A DNA stretch of 43,564 bases from Acidimicrobiia bacterium (GTDB lineage Bacteria > Actinomycetota > Acidimicrobiia > Acidimicrobiales > Aldehydirespiratoraceae), in contig JAJEEV010000040.1 in the NCBI GenBank assembly GCA_022820805.1, positions 1 through 43,564 of the forward strand, written 5' to 3'. Both the position numbers and the translations under genes were made by a program. Of this stretch, positions 15,392 to 23,933 are shown piece by piece (the stretch's first letter is position 1; each line of letters opens with the position of its first letter). The notes under the pieces were generated by a model that was given only the letters and a program-made list of their open reading frames with translations, ran no database searches and was not told where the DNA came from.

Positions 15392-16786
15392 TCAGTCGTC
15401 GTCGCCGAACTCCTCGGGCATGAGAACGAACTCGGGGTAGGTCTCGATGCCCAGCTCGGCGGTTTCCTGGCCGAGCCGCTCGGCCTCCGCCGACACCCGC
15501 AGCCCCATGGCCATGTCGAGGAGCTTCCACACGATCAGCGAGGTGACGAACGTGAACGCGCCCACAGCCAGGATGCCGATCAGCTGGACGTGGAACCGGG
15601 CGCCGCCGGCGATGCTGGCCGCCAGGGTCCCCCAGATGCCGCACACGAGGTGGGCAGGGATGGCGCCGACCACGTCGTCGATCTTGATCTTCTCCAAGCC
15701 CCTGATCGCCAGGGTGCAGATCACGCCGCCGATGGCCCCGATGATGACCGACCACCAGTGCTCGGTGAGGTCGGGAGCGGCGGTGATCGACACCAGCCCG
15801 GCCAGGGCCCCGTTCAGGCCGGCGAAGAGGTCCATGCGGCCGAAGATCGGGCGGGACACGGCCAGCGCGGCCACCACCCCGGCGGCGGCGGCCAGGTTGG
15901 TGTTTACCAGCACGTTGCTCATGGCCACCGCGTCGGCGGCGCTGCCCAGCGCCAGCTGCGAGCCGCCGTTGAAGCCGAACCACCCCAGCCACAGGATCAG
16001 CACGCCGAGCGTCACCAGCAGCACGTTCGACGGCGGGGTGGCCTTGACGCTGCCGTCCCTGCGGAACTTGCCCAGCCGGGGCCCGATGATCAGCACGCCG
16101 GCCAGGGCGGCCCAGCCGCCGGTGCTGTGAACGATCGTGGACCCGGCGAAGTCGACGAAGCCCTCCTCGGCCAGCCAGCCGCCGCCCCAGTACCAGGAGC
16201 CCACGATCGGGTAGATGAACGCCGTGAGGACCAGCGTGAACGCGAAGAACGCCCACATCTTGATCCGCTCGGCGATGGCGCCGGACACGATCGACGCCGC
16301 AGTGGCCACGAACACCATCTGGAAGAACCAGTCCGACATCACCGAATAGCCGTTGCCGACCACGTCGGCGAGGCTGTCGGCGGCGCCGTCGAGGAGGGCG
16401 ATCTCGGCGTCGGACGGCCCGTACATGAACTGGAACGAGCCGATCACGCTGCCGACGTCGACGTACATCAGGTTGTAGCCGATGAAGAAGTACGCCAGCC
16501 CGGCGATCGAGTAGATGCCGATGTTCTTGAGGCAGATCATCGACGCGTTCTTGGTGCGGACCGCGCCCGACTCCAGCATCGTGAAGCCGGCGCACATCCA
16601 CATCACGAGCGCCCCCCAGATCAGGAACGCAAAGGTGTTCAGGACGAACTGCAGTTCCTCGCGCGGCAGTCCCGCGCCGCCCTGTCCTTCATCGGCCAGC
16701 GCGACGGCCGGCACGGCGACCAGGAACACAGCCGCCAGCAGAGCTGTCGAGGCTGCCTTCAGGCCACGCTTTCGGATCGAGGTCAT
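15392..16786 (-). CDS. amtB: Ammonium transporter AmtB
   Basis: A trimeric inner-membrane ammonium channel. The 464-residue product has a predicted signal peptide (about 1-31, ending AVALA) and then about eleven helices. The conserved pore twin histidines are seen in STIVHSTGGW and IPAHLVCGIWG, and the periplasmic binding-site region GFTMLESG is intact. AAGGAG about 8 nt before ATG 16786 fixes the start. The cytoplasmic tail is short and acidic, ending EFGDDD. No glnK PII gene follows, unlike in many genomes. Nearby amidase and carbamoylase genes release ammonia, but a regulatory link is unproven. Confidence 0.96.
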   Translation of the reverse strand: MTSIRKRGLKAASTALLAAVFLVAVPAVALADEGQGGAGLPREELQFVLNTFAFLIWGALVMWMCAGFTMLESGAVRTKNASMICLKNIGIYSIAGLAYFFIGYNLMYVDVGSVIGSFQFMYGPSDAEIALLDGAADSLADVVGNGYSVMSDWFFQMVFVATAASIVSGAIAERIKMWAFFAFTLVLTAFIYPIVGSWYWGGGWLAEEGFVDFAGSTIVHSTGGWAALAGVLIIGPRLGKFRRDGSVKATPPSNVLLVTLGVLILWLGWFGFNGGSQLALGSAADAVAMSNVLVNTNLAAAAGVVAALAVSRPIFGRMDLFAGLNGALAGLVSITAAPDLTEHWWSVIIGAIGGVICTLAIRGLEKIKIDDVVGAIPAHLVCGIWGTLAASIAGGARFHVQLIGILAVGAFTFVTSLIVWKLLDMAMGLRVSAEAERLGQETAELGIETYPEFVLMPEEFGDDD

Positions 16787-16930
16787 GCGCGGATCTCCTT
16801 GTCTCGAGGCATGGGCAAACCGGGCGCGACATTAGCATTTCAATCAGGTCGCAGCAGGAGCCGGGGCCGCTGCCGGCCTAGTCCTGAGAACCGAGAATCC
16901 CGGGTTTGCGGCGTCGGATGGGCCCGCTCG

Positions 16931-18028
16931 CTACGGGGCGGCGTCAGCGTGCAGCGGAGCGTAGAAAGCCCGGTTGGGCTCCAGCAGGTCGAACACCGTC
17001 TCGTCGCAGGCCGGCAGCTTCGCATCGCACGTGGCGAGAGGCTCCACCCGGTCGCCCCAGCGTATGACCGTGGACCCCCAGGTCACGCCACCGCCGAAGG
17101 CGGTCTGCACCACGACGGACCCCGGTCCGATCAGGCCGGCCTCCAGGGCGTCGACCAGCGCCATCGGCACCGACGCGGCCGCGGAGTTCCCGTGGGTGGA
17201 GATGTTGAGCATCACCCGGTCGGGCTCTACGCCCAGGCGGCGGGCGGCAGCCGAGATGATCCGCTCGTTGGCCTGATGGGGTATGACCGCGTCCACGTCC
17301 GCGAGGCCGAGCCCCGCCCGGTCCAGCGCCCGCCGCACCGAGGCCTCGATGCCCTGCACCGCGATCTTGAACACGGCCCGGCCGTCGAAGTGCAGCCGAT
17401 GCACGAAGGGGTCGCGGATCGTGCTCAACCGCCCCCGGGTGCCCAGCGTCGGGAACACCATGGTCTTCCCGGCCGCGCCGTCGGCGCCGAGGTCGGAGGC
17501 GAGCACGCCGTCGCCGTCCCCCGACGGCTCCAGCACCGCGGCCCCCGCGCCGTCGCCGAAGAGGATGCAGGTGGCCCGGTCCCAGTAGTCCATCACCCAG
17601 TGCAGCTTCTCGGCTCCCACCAGCAGCACCCGCTCGGCCACGCCGGCGGTGATCATCGACGACGCGGTGGCGGTGCCGTAGATCCACCCGCTGCAGGCCG
17701 CGTTGAGGTCGAAGGCGGCCGCATTGACCGCGCCCAGGCGCTCCTGGAGGAAGCAGGCGTTGCTGGGGCAGGTGATTTCGGGCGTGACCGTGGCCAGGAT
17801 CAGCATGTCGATGTCGGTGACGTCCAGGCCGGCCGCGGCCAGCGCCTTGCGGGCCGCCACCTCGGCCAGGTCGGTGGTCTCGACATGGGAGATGCCCCGC
17901 TCGCTGATGCCGGTGCGTTCCACGATCCAGTCGTTGTCGGTGTCGACCAGCTGTTCGAGGTCGGCGTTGGTGAGCTTCACCGGAGGCACGCACTTGCCCC
18001 AGCCGGTGATCGTCGCCCGTCTGGTCAC
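16931..18028 (-). CDS. 3-oxoacyl-ACP synthase III FabH-like
   Basis: A thiolase-fold condensing enzyme. The catalytic triad is complete: C112 in NAACSGW, the His of PHQAN and the Asn of STHGNS. FabH initiates fatty acid synthesis by joining acyl-CoA to malonyl-ACP. At 365 residues it is longer than E. coli FabH (317), with most of the excess in a C-terminal tail of about 40 residues after VIRWGD. It lies 19 bp downstream of the M20 hydrolase on the same strand, away from other fab genes, so it could serve a special starter unit rather than housekeeping synthesis. GTG start. Confidence 0.9.
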   Translation of the reverse strand: MTRRATITGWGKCVPPVKLTNADLEQLVDTDNDWIVERTGISERGISHVETTDLAEVAARKALAAAGLDVTDIDMLILATVTPEITCPSNACFLQERLGAVNAAAFDLNAACSGWIYGTATASSMITAGVAERVLLVGAEKLHWVMDYWDRATCILFGDGAGAAVLEPSGDGDGVLASDLGADGAAGKTMVFPTLGTRGRLSTIRDPFVHRLHFDGRAVFKIAVQGIEASVRRALDRAGLGLADVDAVIPHQANERIISAAARRLGVEPDRVMLNISTHGNSAAASVPMALVDALEAGLIGPGSVVVQTAFGGGVTWGSTVIRWGDRVEPLATCDAKLPACDETVFDLLEPNRAFYAPLHADAAP

Positions 18029-18047
18029 ATCGCCGCCCCTACAGCCC

Positions 18048-19304
18048 CTACAGGTAGTCCCGAGCCAGGGCCACCACGGTGTTCAGCAGCACGTTGGCCC
18101 CCGCCACCAGGTCGTCGGGGTCGGTGTACTCGGCCGGGTTGTGGCTGATCCCCTTCACGCTGGGCACGAACACCATCCCCGCCGGGCACACATCGGCCAG
18201 GATCTGCGCGTCGTGGCCCGCCCCCGACGGCATCCGCCGCACCGACAACCCCATCGCCGAGGCGGTGGACTCGACCAGCTCCACCACCCGGGGATCGAAC
18301 ACCACCGGCTCGAAGCGGGCCACCCACTTGGTGTCGATCTCGACGTCCTCGGACTCGGCGATCCGCTTGACCTCGGCCAGCAGCCGCCGCTCGGCCGACT
18401 GCAGGTCAGCGTCGTCGGTGTTGCGCAGGTCGATGATCAGCTGGGCCCGGGCGGCCACCACGTTCACGAGGTCCGGGTGCAGCCTCAGCGCCCCCACCGT
18501 CCCCACCTGGGTGCCGCCCATCTCGGCCGCGATGCGTCGCACCGCCACCACCAGCTCGCCCGCGGCCAGGCCGGCGTCGCGGCGCATGCTCATCGGGGTG
18601 GTCCCGGCATGGTTCGACTGCCCCGTGATGTTCACCTCGGTCCATGAGATGCCCTGGACGCCGGTGACCGCGCCGATGCGCATGCCGTCCCGCTCCAGCA
18701 CAGGCCCCTGCTCGATGTGGAGCTCCACGAAGGCGTACGGGGCCGGTCCCGGGCACGGCATGGTTCCCCGGTAGCCGATCCGGTCCAGCTCGTCGCCGAC
18801 CGAGGCCCCGTCGGCGTCGGTGGTGGACATGGCCTCCTCGACGGTCAGCCCGCCGGTGTAGCACAGGCTGCCCATCATGTCGGGCGGGAAGCGGGAGCCC
18901 TCCTCGTTGGTGAAGAACGCTGCGGCCAGAGGGCGCTCGAGTTCTACGCCACTCTCGATGGCGGTCTCGATCACCTCCAGCGCGGCCAGCACTCCCAGGT
19001 TGCCGTCGTACTTGCCGCCGGTCGCGACGGTGTCGATGTGGGAGCCCATCATCACCGGTGGCCCCTGGCCTACGTCGGCCTGCACCGCGACGACGTTGCC
19101 GATGGTGTCGATGCTCACGTCGAGGCCGAGGTCTCGCATCCAGGTGAGCACCAGGTCGCGGCCCTCCTTGTCGGCGTCGGTGAGAGCGAGGCGGTTGTTG
19201 CCCCCTCCGGGGATCGGACCTATCTCGGCCAGGTCCCACAGCCTGCGCAGCAGGCGCTCGCCGTTGATCTCCAGGAGTTGGCGGTCGCCGTCGAATCCGG
19301 CCAT
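18048..19304 (-). CDS. M20-family amidohydrolase (allantoate / N-carbamoyl-amino acid hydrolase type)
   Basis: A 418-residue binuclear zinc hydrolase of the HyuC/AllC group, which splits N-carbamoyl amino acids, ureidoglycine precursors or beta-ureido acids to release ammonia and CO2. Metal-site segments are intact: GSHIDTV, GGKYDGNLGV, NEEGSRF and ELHIEQGP. The dimerisation-domain SNHAGTTPMSMRRDA motif, typical of this subgroup, is present. Exact substrate cannot be decided. It sits 11 bp after an alpha/beta hydrolase and 19 bp before fabH, as the middle gene of a minus-strand operon, and faces a RidA/amidase operon. Confidence 0.9.
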   Translation of the reverse strand: MAGFDGDRQLLEINGERLLRRLWDLAEIGPIPGGGNNRLALTDADKEGRDLVLTWMRDLGLDVSIDTIGNVVAVQADVGQGPPVMMGSHIDTVATGGKYDGNLGVLAALEVIETAIESGVELERPLAAAFFTNEEGSRFPPDMMGSLCYTGGLTVEEAMSTTDADGASVGDELDRIGYRGTMPCPGPAPYAFVELHIEQGPVLERDGMRIGAVTGVQGISWTEVNITGQSNHAGTTPMSMRRDAGLAAGELVVAVRRIAAEMGGTQVGTVGALRLHPDLVNVVAARAQLIIDLRNTDDADLQSAERRLLAEVKRIAESEDVEIDTKWVARFEPVVFDPRVVELVESTASAMGLSVRRMPSGAGHDAQILADVCPAGMVFVPSVKGISHNPAEYTDPDDLVAGANVLLNTVVALARDYL

Positions 19305-19315
19305 GAGCGGCGAGG

Positions 19316-20137
19316 CTACTCCGCCAGGAAGTCCAGGATCACGGCCACCGACTCCTCCTCGTGCTCGATGTAGTGGCCGTGGCCGCTGCCCTCGAAGACG
19401 ACGAGCCGGGCGTTGGGCAGGTTCTCGGCCACGTAGCGGGCGCCGGCCCCACCGGGGCCGGCATCGACCGGTGTGAGCACGTCCTCGGAACCGACCATCA
19501 CCAGGGTCGGCGCGGTCACGTCGCCCAGCCGGTCGGTGACGTCGGTGTCGATCATGGCCTGGCAGGCGTCGATGAACACGTCGGTGCCCACGTTGCGGGC
19601 GGTCACGTCCTGCATGGCGGCGAGCGCCTCGTCGCCCCCGTTCGGCCCGTCGAGGAAGGTCCTGGAGAAGGCGTGGGTGAGCATCTGCTCGGCCAGCTCC
19701 ACCGAGGCCACGCCGTAGGCCCGGGCCAGGCTCTGCCAGACCCGGAACTGGAGGACGCCCATGCGGTCGCAGCGGCCCACCGCACCGGCACCGAGAAGGA
19801 GCTTGTCGACCCGCTCGGGGTAGCGGGCCGCGAAGTTCACCGCGATGAAGCTGCCCATCGACCCGCCGTGGATGTGGGCCCGCTCGATCCCGAGCGCGGC
19901 CATCAGGGCGTCGAGGTCGTCGCTCCAGGTGTCGAGGGTGTAGCGCTGGGCGGGGCGGTCGCTGCCTCCGTAGCCCCGGTGGTCGTAGTCGAGCACCCGG
20001 TAGTGCCGCGACAGGCCGGGGGTGATGGTGGCGTAGCCCTCGTGGGCGCTGACCGCGCCGCCGATCTGCACGACGGTCTCACCCTCGCCGGTGAACTGGT
20101 ACCAGAGGTTGACTCCGTTGGCCTCGATCGTTGGCAT
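19316..20137 (-). CDS. Alpha/beta hydrolase, RutD-like
   Basis: A 273-residue alpha/beta hydrolase starting PTIEANGVNLWYQ, typical of the enol-lactonase/RutD group. The nucleophile elbow is GGSMGS, the acid is likely the Asp of GSEDVLTP, and the His lies in GSGHGHYIEHE. ATG 20137 is preceded by AAGGGAGG, a strong ribosome binding site. It heads the minus-strand operon with the M20 hydrolase and fabH, and is divergent from ridA across 92 bp. RutD hydrolyses aminoacrylate in uracil degradation, but no other Rut oxygenase genes are here, so the role is inferred only as part of an amide catabolic set. Confidence 0.83.
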   Translation of the reverse strand: MPTIEANGVNLWYQFTGEGETVVQIGGAVSAHEGYATITPGLSRHYRVLDYDHRGYGGSDRPAQRYTLDTWSDDLDALMAALGIERAHIHGGSMGSFIAVNFAARYPERVDKLLLGAGAVGRCDRMGVLQFRVWQSLARAYGVASVELAEQMLTHAFSRTFLDGPNGGDEALAAMQDVTARNVGTDVFIDACQAMIDTDVTDRLGDVTAPTLVMVGSEDVLTPVDAGPGGAGARYVAENLPNARLVVFEGSGHGHYIEHEEESVAVILDFLAE

Positions 20138-20216
20138 CAGCGGCCTCCCTTGACGAGCTGCGCCGGAGTCGGCCACCGGCACCCAGCCGGGTGGGTGAGC
20201 CGACAAGGCGGGAGCC

Positions 20217-20222
20217 TATATT
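20217..20222 (+). promoter_or_regulatory. -10 element for leaderless ridA-amidase operon
   Basis: TATATT ends 7 nt before the RidA-like ATG, with only cytosines and no Shine-Dalgarno sequence between. It is the best -10 match in the window. It drives the four-gene plus-strand catabolic operon and faces the minus-strand hydrolase gene. Confidence 0.58.
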
Positions 20223-20229
20223 GACCCCC

Positions 20230-20631
20230 ATGGCGCTGGATGCCGTAGTGGACGTGGACGGGCTGTGCCCGCCGCCGGAGCCCTACTCCTACGCGGTGCG
20301 GGCCGGAGACACGCTCTACCTCGCCGGCCAGGTGGCCCTCGACGCCGGCGGCGAGGTGGTGGGCGACACCGTCGCCGAGCAGGCCCGGCAGGTGTGGGAC
20401 AACATCGCCAGCGTGCTGGCCGCGTCGGGCAGCTCCATCGCGGATGTGGTGAAGATCACCTACTTCATGCAGGACGTGCGCGAGATCGCGGAGGAGATCG
20501 AGGTGCGCCGCGAGGTGTTCGCCGGTCGCCCGTTCCCGGCGGTGACCGCCTGCCAGGCCGCGGCGCTGGGCCTGCCCGGGCTCAAGATGGAGGTCGACGT
20601 GATCGCGGTGATCGGCGCCGGGCGTGGCTGA
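20230..20631 (+). CDS. RidA/YjgF-family protein lacking the catalytic Arg
   Basis: A 133-residue RidA-family protein with the usual YSYAVRAGDTLYLAGQVALD opening and the C-terminal KMEVDVIAVIG strand. In E. coli RidA, the FPARSCVEV segment supplies Arg105, which holds the imine substrate. Here the same region reads FPAVTACQAAA, so this arginine is absent and canonical enamine/imine deaminase activity is doubtful. The ATG at 20230 is chosen over upstream in-frame starts because the family begins there and a -10 element sits directly upstream. Its stop overlaps the DUF4089 gene by 8 nt. It resembles RutC-type accessory enzymes in position. Confidence 0.85.
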   Translation: MALDAVVDVDGLCPPPEPYSYAVRAGDTLYLAGQVALDAGGEVVGDTVAEQARQVWDNIASVLAASGSSIADVVKITYFMQDVREIAEEIEVRREVFAGRPFPAVTACQAAALGLPGLKMEVDVIAVIGAGRG

Positions 20632-20836
20632 CGGCGCGGGCCGCTCCGTCGAGTTGGTCGCCGCCCGCCTGCGGGACCTGGGGCTCGACCACCCGTCCAT
20701 AGATCCGGCCGAGACCGCGGCCGACCTGGCCGATCGGATTGCCGCCAGCGCCAGCCTCGACGCCCTGGTGGCCGCCGCCGGCGGGCCGGATCCGACCGCA
20801 TTCGATCCCAGCTGGCCGGGCGAGACCCGGGACTAG
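20624..20836 (+). CDS. DUF4089 / AtzG-like small amidase partner
   Basis: A 70-residue protein with a DPAETAADLADRI central part and a FDPSWPGE C-terminus, the hallmark of DUF4089. AtzG, a DUF4089 protein, is a GatC-like subunit that stabilises the 1-carboxybiuret hydrolase AtzE, and HpxX sits beside the amidase HpxY in purine-degradation operons. Here it overlaps the RidA-like gene by 8 nt and precedes an amidase by 2 bp, exactly the AtzG-AtzE arrangement. It is therefore a probable structural subunit of the following amidase. Confidence 0.85.
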   Translation: MADGAGRSVELVAARLRDLGLDHPSIDPAETAADLADRIAASASLDALVAAAGGPDPTAFDPSWPGETRD

Positions 20837-20838
20837 CC

Positions 20839-22248
20839 GTGACCACCATCGGAGAGGCTGCGAGGGCGCTGCGCTCGGGCAGCACCACCAGCCGGGCGCT
20901 CACCGAGGCCAGCCTGGCCGCCGCGGCGGCGCTGAACGGCGACCTGTCGGCCTTCGTGATCATCGACGATGACGGCGCCCTCGAAGCGGCCGGCGCCGCC
21001 GACGATGCCATCGCCGCGGGACGGGACCTCGGCCCGCTGATGGGCGTGCCGGTGGGGGTCAAGGACATCGTCGACATGGCCGGGCTGCCCAGCCGCTGCG
21101 GCTCGCCCGCCTACGACGCCACCCCGGCCGGCTCCGACGCCACCCTGGTGCGGCGGCTGCGGGCCGGGGGAGCGGTCATCGTCGGAAAGACCGCCACCCA
21201 CGAGCTGGCCTGCGGGGTCTACACCCAGCCGGTGTCCAACCCGTGGGACCTGAGCCGGATCCCCGGCGGCTCCAGCGGCGGCTCGGGGGCCGCGGTGGCG
21301 GCCGGGATCGTGCCCATGGGCATCGGCAGCGACACCGGCGGCTCGATCCGCATCCCGGCGTCGCTGTGCGGCACCGTCGGGATCAAGGCCACCTACGGGC
21401 GGGTGTCCCGGGCCGGAGTGGCCGCGCTGTCGTGGTCGCTCGACCACCTGGGACCCCTGACCGCCACCGTCGAGGGCAGCGCGGCGGCGCTCGAAGTCCT
21501 CGCCGGGCCCGACCCCCTCGACCCCTCGGCGTCGTCGCGGCCGGTGCCGCCGTACTCCCGCGGCCTGGACCGGGGTGTCGACGGGCTCAGGATCGGGGTG
21601 CTGCACGGCCCGCCGGTCGAGCCGATGCAGGCCGATGTCGCCGAGACGTTCGCCGCCTCCGCCGACCTGCTCGGCCGTCAGGGCGCGGCCATGGTCGGGG
21701 TCGAGGTGCCCGAGTTGGAGCACGTCATGGCCGCCGAGTTTGGGATCGTCTGCCCTGAGGCCGCCGCGTACCACCGCGACCTGGTCCGCAGCCGTCCCGA
21801 CCAGATCGCCCCCTTCATCCGCACGCTGCTGGTGGCCGGGCTGGTGATGGAGCCCGAGCACTACTTCAAAGCGCTCCAGGCCCGGCGAGCCATCGCCGAC
21901 GCCCTGCGGCGGGTCTTCGACCAGAACCGGCTCGACGCGCTGCTCACCCCCACACTGCCCGCCACCGCAGTGCCCAAGGACGCCGACGACCTCCACTTCG
22001 GCACCTCGACCGAGCCGGCCGGGGCGGCCTACGTGCGCACCACCGCACCTTTCAACCTCTCGGGCCTGCCCGCCCTGTCGGTGCCGGCCGGATTCGACCG
22101 CGACGGCCTGCCCATCGGCCTTCAGATCGCGGCGGCGCCGTTCGACGAGGAGACCGCGCTGCGGATCGGCGCCTGCTTCGAGTCGGTGGCCGGCGTGTCG
22201 GGCCGGCGCCCGCCCGTCAGCGCCCCCGGCCCCGGCGCCGTCGACTAG
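20839..22248 (+). CDS. Amidase signature family enzyme (AtzE/HpxY-like)
   Basis: A 469-residue amidase with the Ser-cisSer-Lys triad: K75 in VGVKDIVD, cis-Ser near S145 in GGSSGGSG and nucleophile S169 in SDTGGSIRIP. It hydrolyses amides, carbamates or biuret-like compounds. The preceding DUF4089 gene makes it an AtzE/HpxY-like catalytic subunit rather than GatA, and no gatB or gatC lies nearby. GTG start 2 bp after the DUF4089 stop. A second alpha/beta hydrolase follows after 23 bp. The substrate is undetermined; a ureide or short carbamoyl compound is the best guess from the neighbours. Confidence 0.9.
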   Translation: MTTIGEAARALRSGSTTSRALTEASLAAAAALNGDLSAFVIIDDDGALEAAGAADDAIAAGRDLGPLMGVPVGVKDIVDMAGLPSRCGSPAYDATPAGSDATLVRRLRAGGAVIVGKTATHELACGVYTQPVSNPWDLSRIPGGSSGGSGAAVAAGIVPMGIGSDTGGSIRIPASLCGTVGIKATYGRVSRAGVAALSWSLDHLGPLTATVEGSAAALEVLAGPDPLDPSASSRPVPPYSRGLDRGVDGLRIGVLHGPPVEPMQADVAETFAASADLLGRQGAAMVGVEVPELEHVMAAEFGIVCPEAAAYHRDLVRSRPDQIAPFIRTLLVAGLVMEPEHYFKALQARRAIADALRRVFDQNRLDALLTPTLPATAVPKDADDLHFGTSTEPAGAAYVRTTAPFNLSGLPALSVPAGFDRDGLPIGLQIAAAPFDEETALRIGACFESVAGVSGRRPPVSAPGPGAVD

Positions 22249-22271
22249 CCCGCACCGGGAGGACCGCGGCG

Positions 22272-23102
22272 ATGCCCTTCACCGAACTGCCCACCGGGAT
22301 CGAGGTCTACTACCAGGTGGAGGGCACCGGTGATCCCCTGCTGCTCATCATGGGCACCGCCGCCGACCACTCCACATGGGCCGCCCAGGTGGCGGCCTAC
22401 CGGCACAACTACACCGTCATCACCTACGACGCCCGCGGCACCGGCCGGTCCACCCATCCCGAAGACGTGAACGACTACTCGATGCGAATCCTCGCCGAGG
22501 ACGCGGCGGCGCTGCTCGGCCGCCTGGGAGTGGAGCGGGCCCACGTGTCGGGTCTGTCGCTCGGCTCGGCCACGGCCCAGGAGCTGGCGGTGAACCACCC
22601 CGAGGCGGTGGCGACGCTGCAGCTGCACTGCACCTGGGGACGCTCCGATGAGTGGTTCATACGCATGATCGACACCAACGAGACCTACATCCTCCACGAC
22701 GATCCCGCCGGCTACATCCGCACCGCCCTGCTGTGGGTGGCCAGCCCGACGTTCATCAACGATCAGCCCGGCGACGTCGAGGCCTTCGAGCGCGGCTTCA
22801 TACTCGAGAACCCGCATCCGCCCTCCAAAGCCGGGATGCTCGGCCACTTCCATGCCGACAAGACCCACGACGCCCTCGACCGTCTCGGCTCCATCGCGGT
22901 CCCGACCCTCATCACCTCGGGCGAGGTCGACTGGCAGGTGCCCACCCGCTACGGGCTGGAGGTGCAGCGAGCCATCGCGGGCTCCACGATGCACGTCTTC
23001 CGCGGCCCGCACTCCAGCCACATCGCCTTCCACGAGATGGTCGAGGAGTGGAACGAGTTCACCCTGGGCTGGCTGGACCGTCAGGCCCGCATCTCAAGCT
23101 GA
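22272..23102 (+). CDS. Alpha/beta hydrolase, second copy in catabolic cluster
   Basis: A 276-residue alpha/beta hydrolase with GLSLGS as nucleophile elbow, SGEVDWQVP as likely acid region and PHSSHIAFHE as the His segment. It shares the same layout as the hydrolase at 19316 (PTGIEVYYQVEG...) and is probably its distant paralogue, again in the RutD/3-oxoadipate enol-lactonase group. It is the last gene of the plus-strand ridA-DUF4089-amidase operon; tlyA follows after 10 bp, so read-through is likely. The role is inferred as hydrolysis of a product from the amidase pathway. Confidence 0.83.
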   Translation: MPFTELPTGIEVYYQVEGTGDPLLLIMGTAADHSTWAAQVAAYRHNYTVITYDARGTGRSTHPEDVNDYSMRILAEDAAALLGRLGVERAHVSGLSLGSATAQELAVNHPEAVATLQLHCTWGRSDEWFIRMIDTNETYILHDDPAGYIRTALLWVASPTFINDQPGDVEAFERGFILENPHPPSKAGMLGHFHADKTHDALDRLGSIAVPTLITSGEVDWQVPTRYGLEVQRAIAGSTMHVFRGPHSSHIAFHEMVEEWNEFTLGWLDRQARISS

Positions 23103-23112
23103 GCCCCGCCCT

Positions 23113-23928
23113 GTGACCTCGAGGCGGCGCCGGCTCGACACCGAGATGGTGCGCCGCGCCATGGTCGCCAGCCGCGGCGAGGCCCAGAGGCTCATCGAGA
23201 GCGGTCGGGTGACGGTGGGCGGATCGCCGGCGTCCAAGGCGGCCCGCCTGGTGCACCCGGGCGAGGCCGTGCTGGTCGCCGGCGATCGGCCCCGCTACGT
23301 GTCCCGGGGCGGCCACAAGCTCGAAGCGGCGCTGGAGACCTTCGACGTCCCGGTCGCCGGATGCAGGGCCATCGACGTCGGCGCCTCGACCGGAGGCTTC
23401 ACCGACTGCCTCCTCCAGCACGGTGCGGCGCAGGTCGTCGCCATCGACGTCGGCCGCAACCAGCTCCACGAGCGCCTGAGGGCGCACCCCCGGGTGGCGT
23501 CCTTCGAACGGACCGACGTGCGCAGCGTCGACCCGGCCGCCGTCGGCGGGCCGGCCCCGCTGGTGGTCGCCGACGTCTCGTTCATCTCCCTGCGGCTGAT
23601 CGCAGCCGACCTGAACCGGCTGGCCACCGCCGACATCGTCGCTCTGGTCAAGCCCCAGTTCGAGGCGGGCAAGGCCGACGCCGACCGCGGCAAGGGCGTG
23701 ATCCGCGACCCCGAAGTGTGGCGGCGGGCACTTGTCGACGTCTGCCGCGCCATTGTGGACGCCGGAGCGGCCATCATGGGGGTGATGGTCTCGCCACTCA
23801 CCGGCGCCGAGGGCAACGTGGAGTTCCTGTTGCACGCCCGCATCGGCGGCGACGCGGGCGGCGTCCCCGACATCGACTCCGCAGTCGACGCGGCCGTAGC
23901 CGGGGCGTGCGAGGCCCGGGGGGACTGA
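23113..23928 (+). CDS. tlyA: TlyA-family rRNA 2'-O-methyltransferase
   Basis: A 271-residue protein with an N-terminal S4 RNA-binding domain (about 5-65, RLIESGRVTVGG) and an FtsJ-like methyltransferase domain. Visible motifs are VSRGGHKLEAAL, the SAM-binding DVGASTGGFTDCLL, ADVSFISLR and LVKPQFEAG, supplying the K-D-K-E type catalytic residues. Mycobacterial TlyA methylates C1409 of 16S and C1920 of 23S rRNA and confers capreomycin sensitivity. The GTG at 23113 matches the expected length. It is followed after 5 bp by nadK, the conserved actinobacterial order. Confidence 0.95.
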   Translation: MTSRRRRLDTEMVRRAMVASRGEAQRLIESGRVTVGGSPASKAARLVHPGEAVLVAGDRPRYVSRGGHKLEAALETFDVPVAGCRAIDVGASTGGFTDCLLQHGAAQVVAIDVGRNQLHERLRAHPRVASFERTDVRSVDPAAVGGPAPLVVADVSFISLRLIAADLNRLATADIVALVKPQFEAGKADADRGKGVIRDPEVWRRALVDVCRAIVDAGAAIMGVMVSPLTGAEGNVEFLLHARIGGDAGGVPDIDSAVDAAVAGACEARGD

Positions 23929-23933
23929 GAAGG

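Noticed and set aside
15590..18148. An 852-codon plus-strand open frame antisense to amtB and fabH
   Set aside because: Its composition is typical of GC-rich shadow frames (Arg, Gly, His, Pro rich), and both opposing genes are certain.
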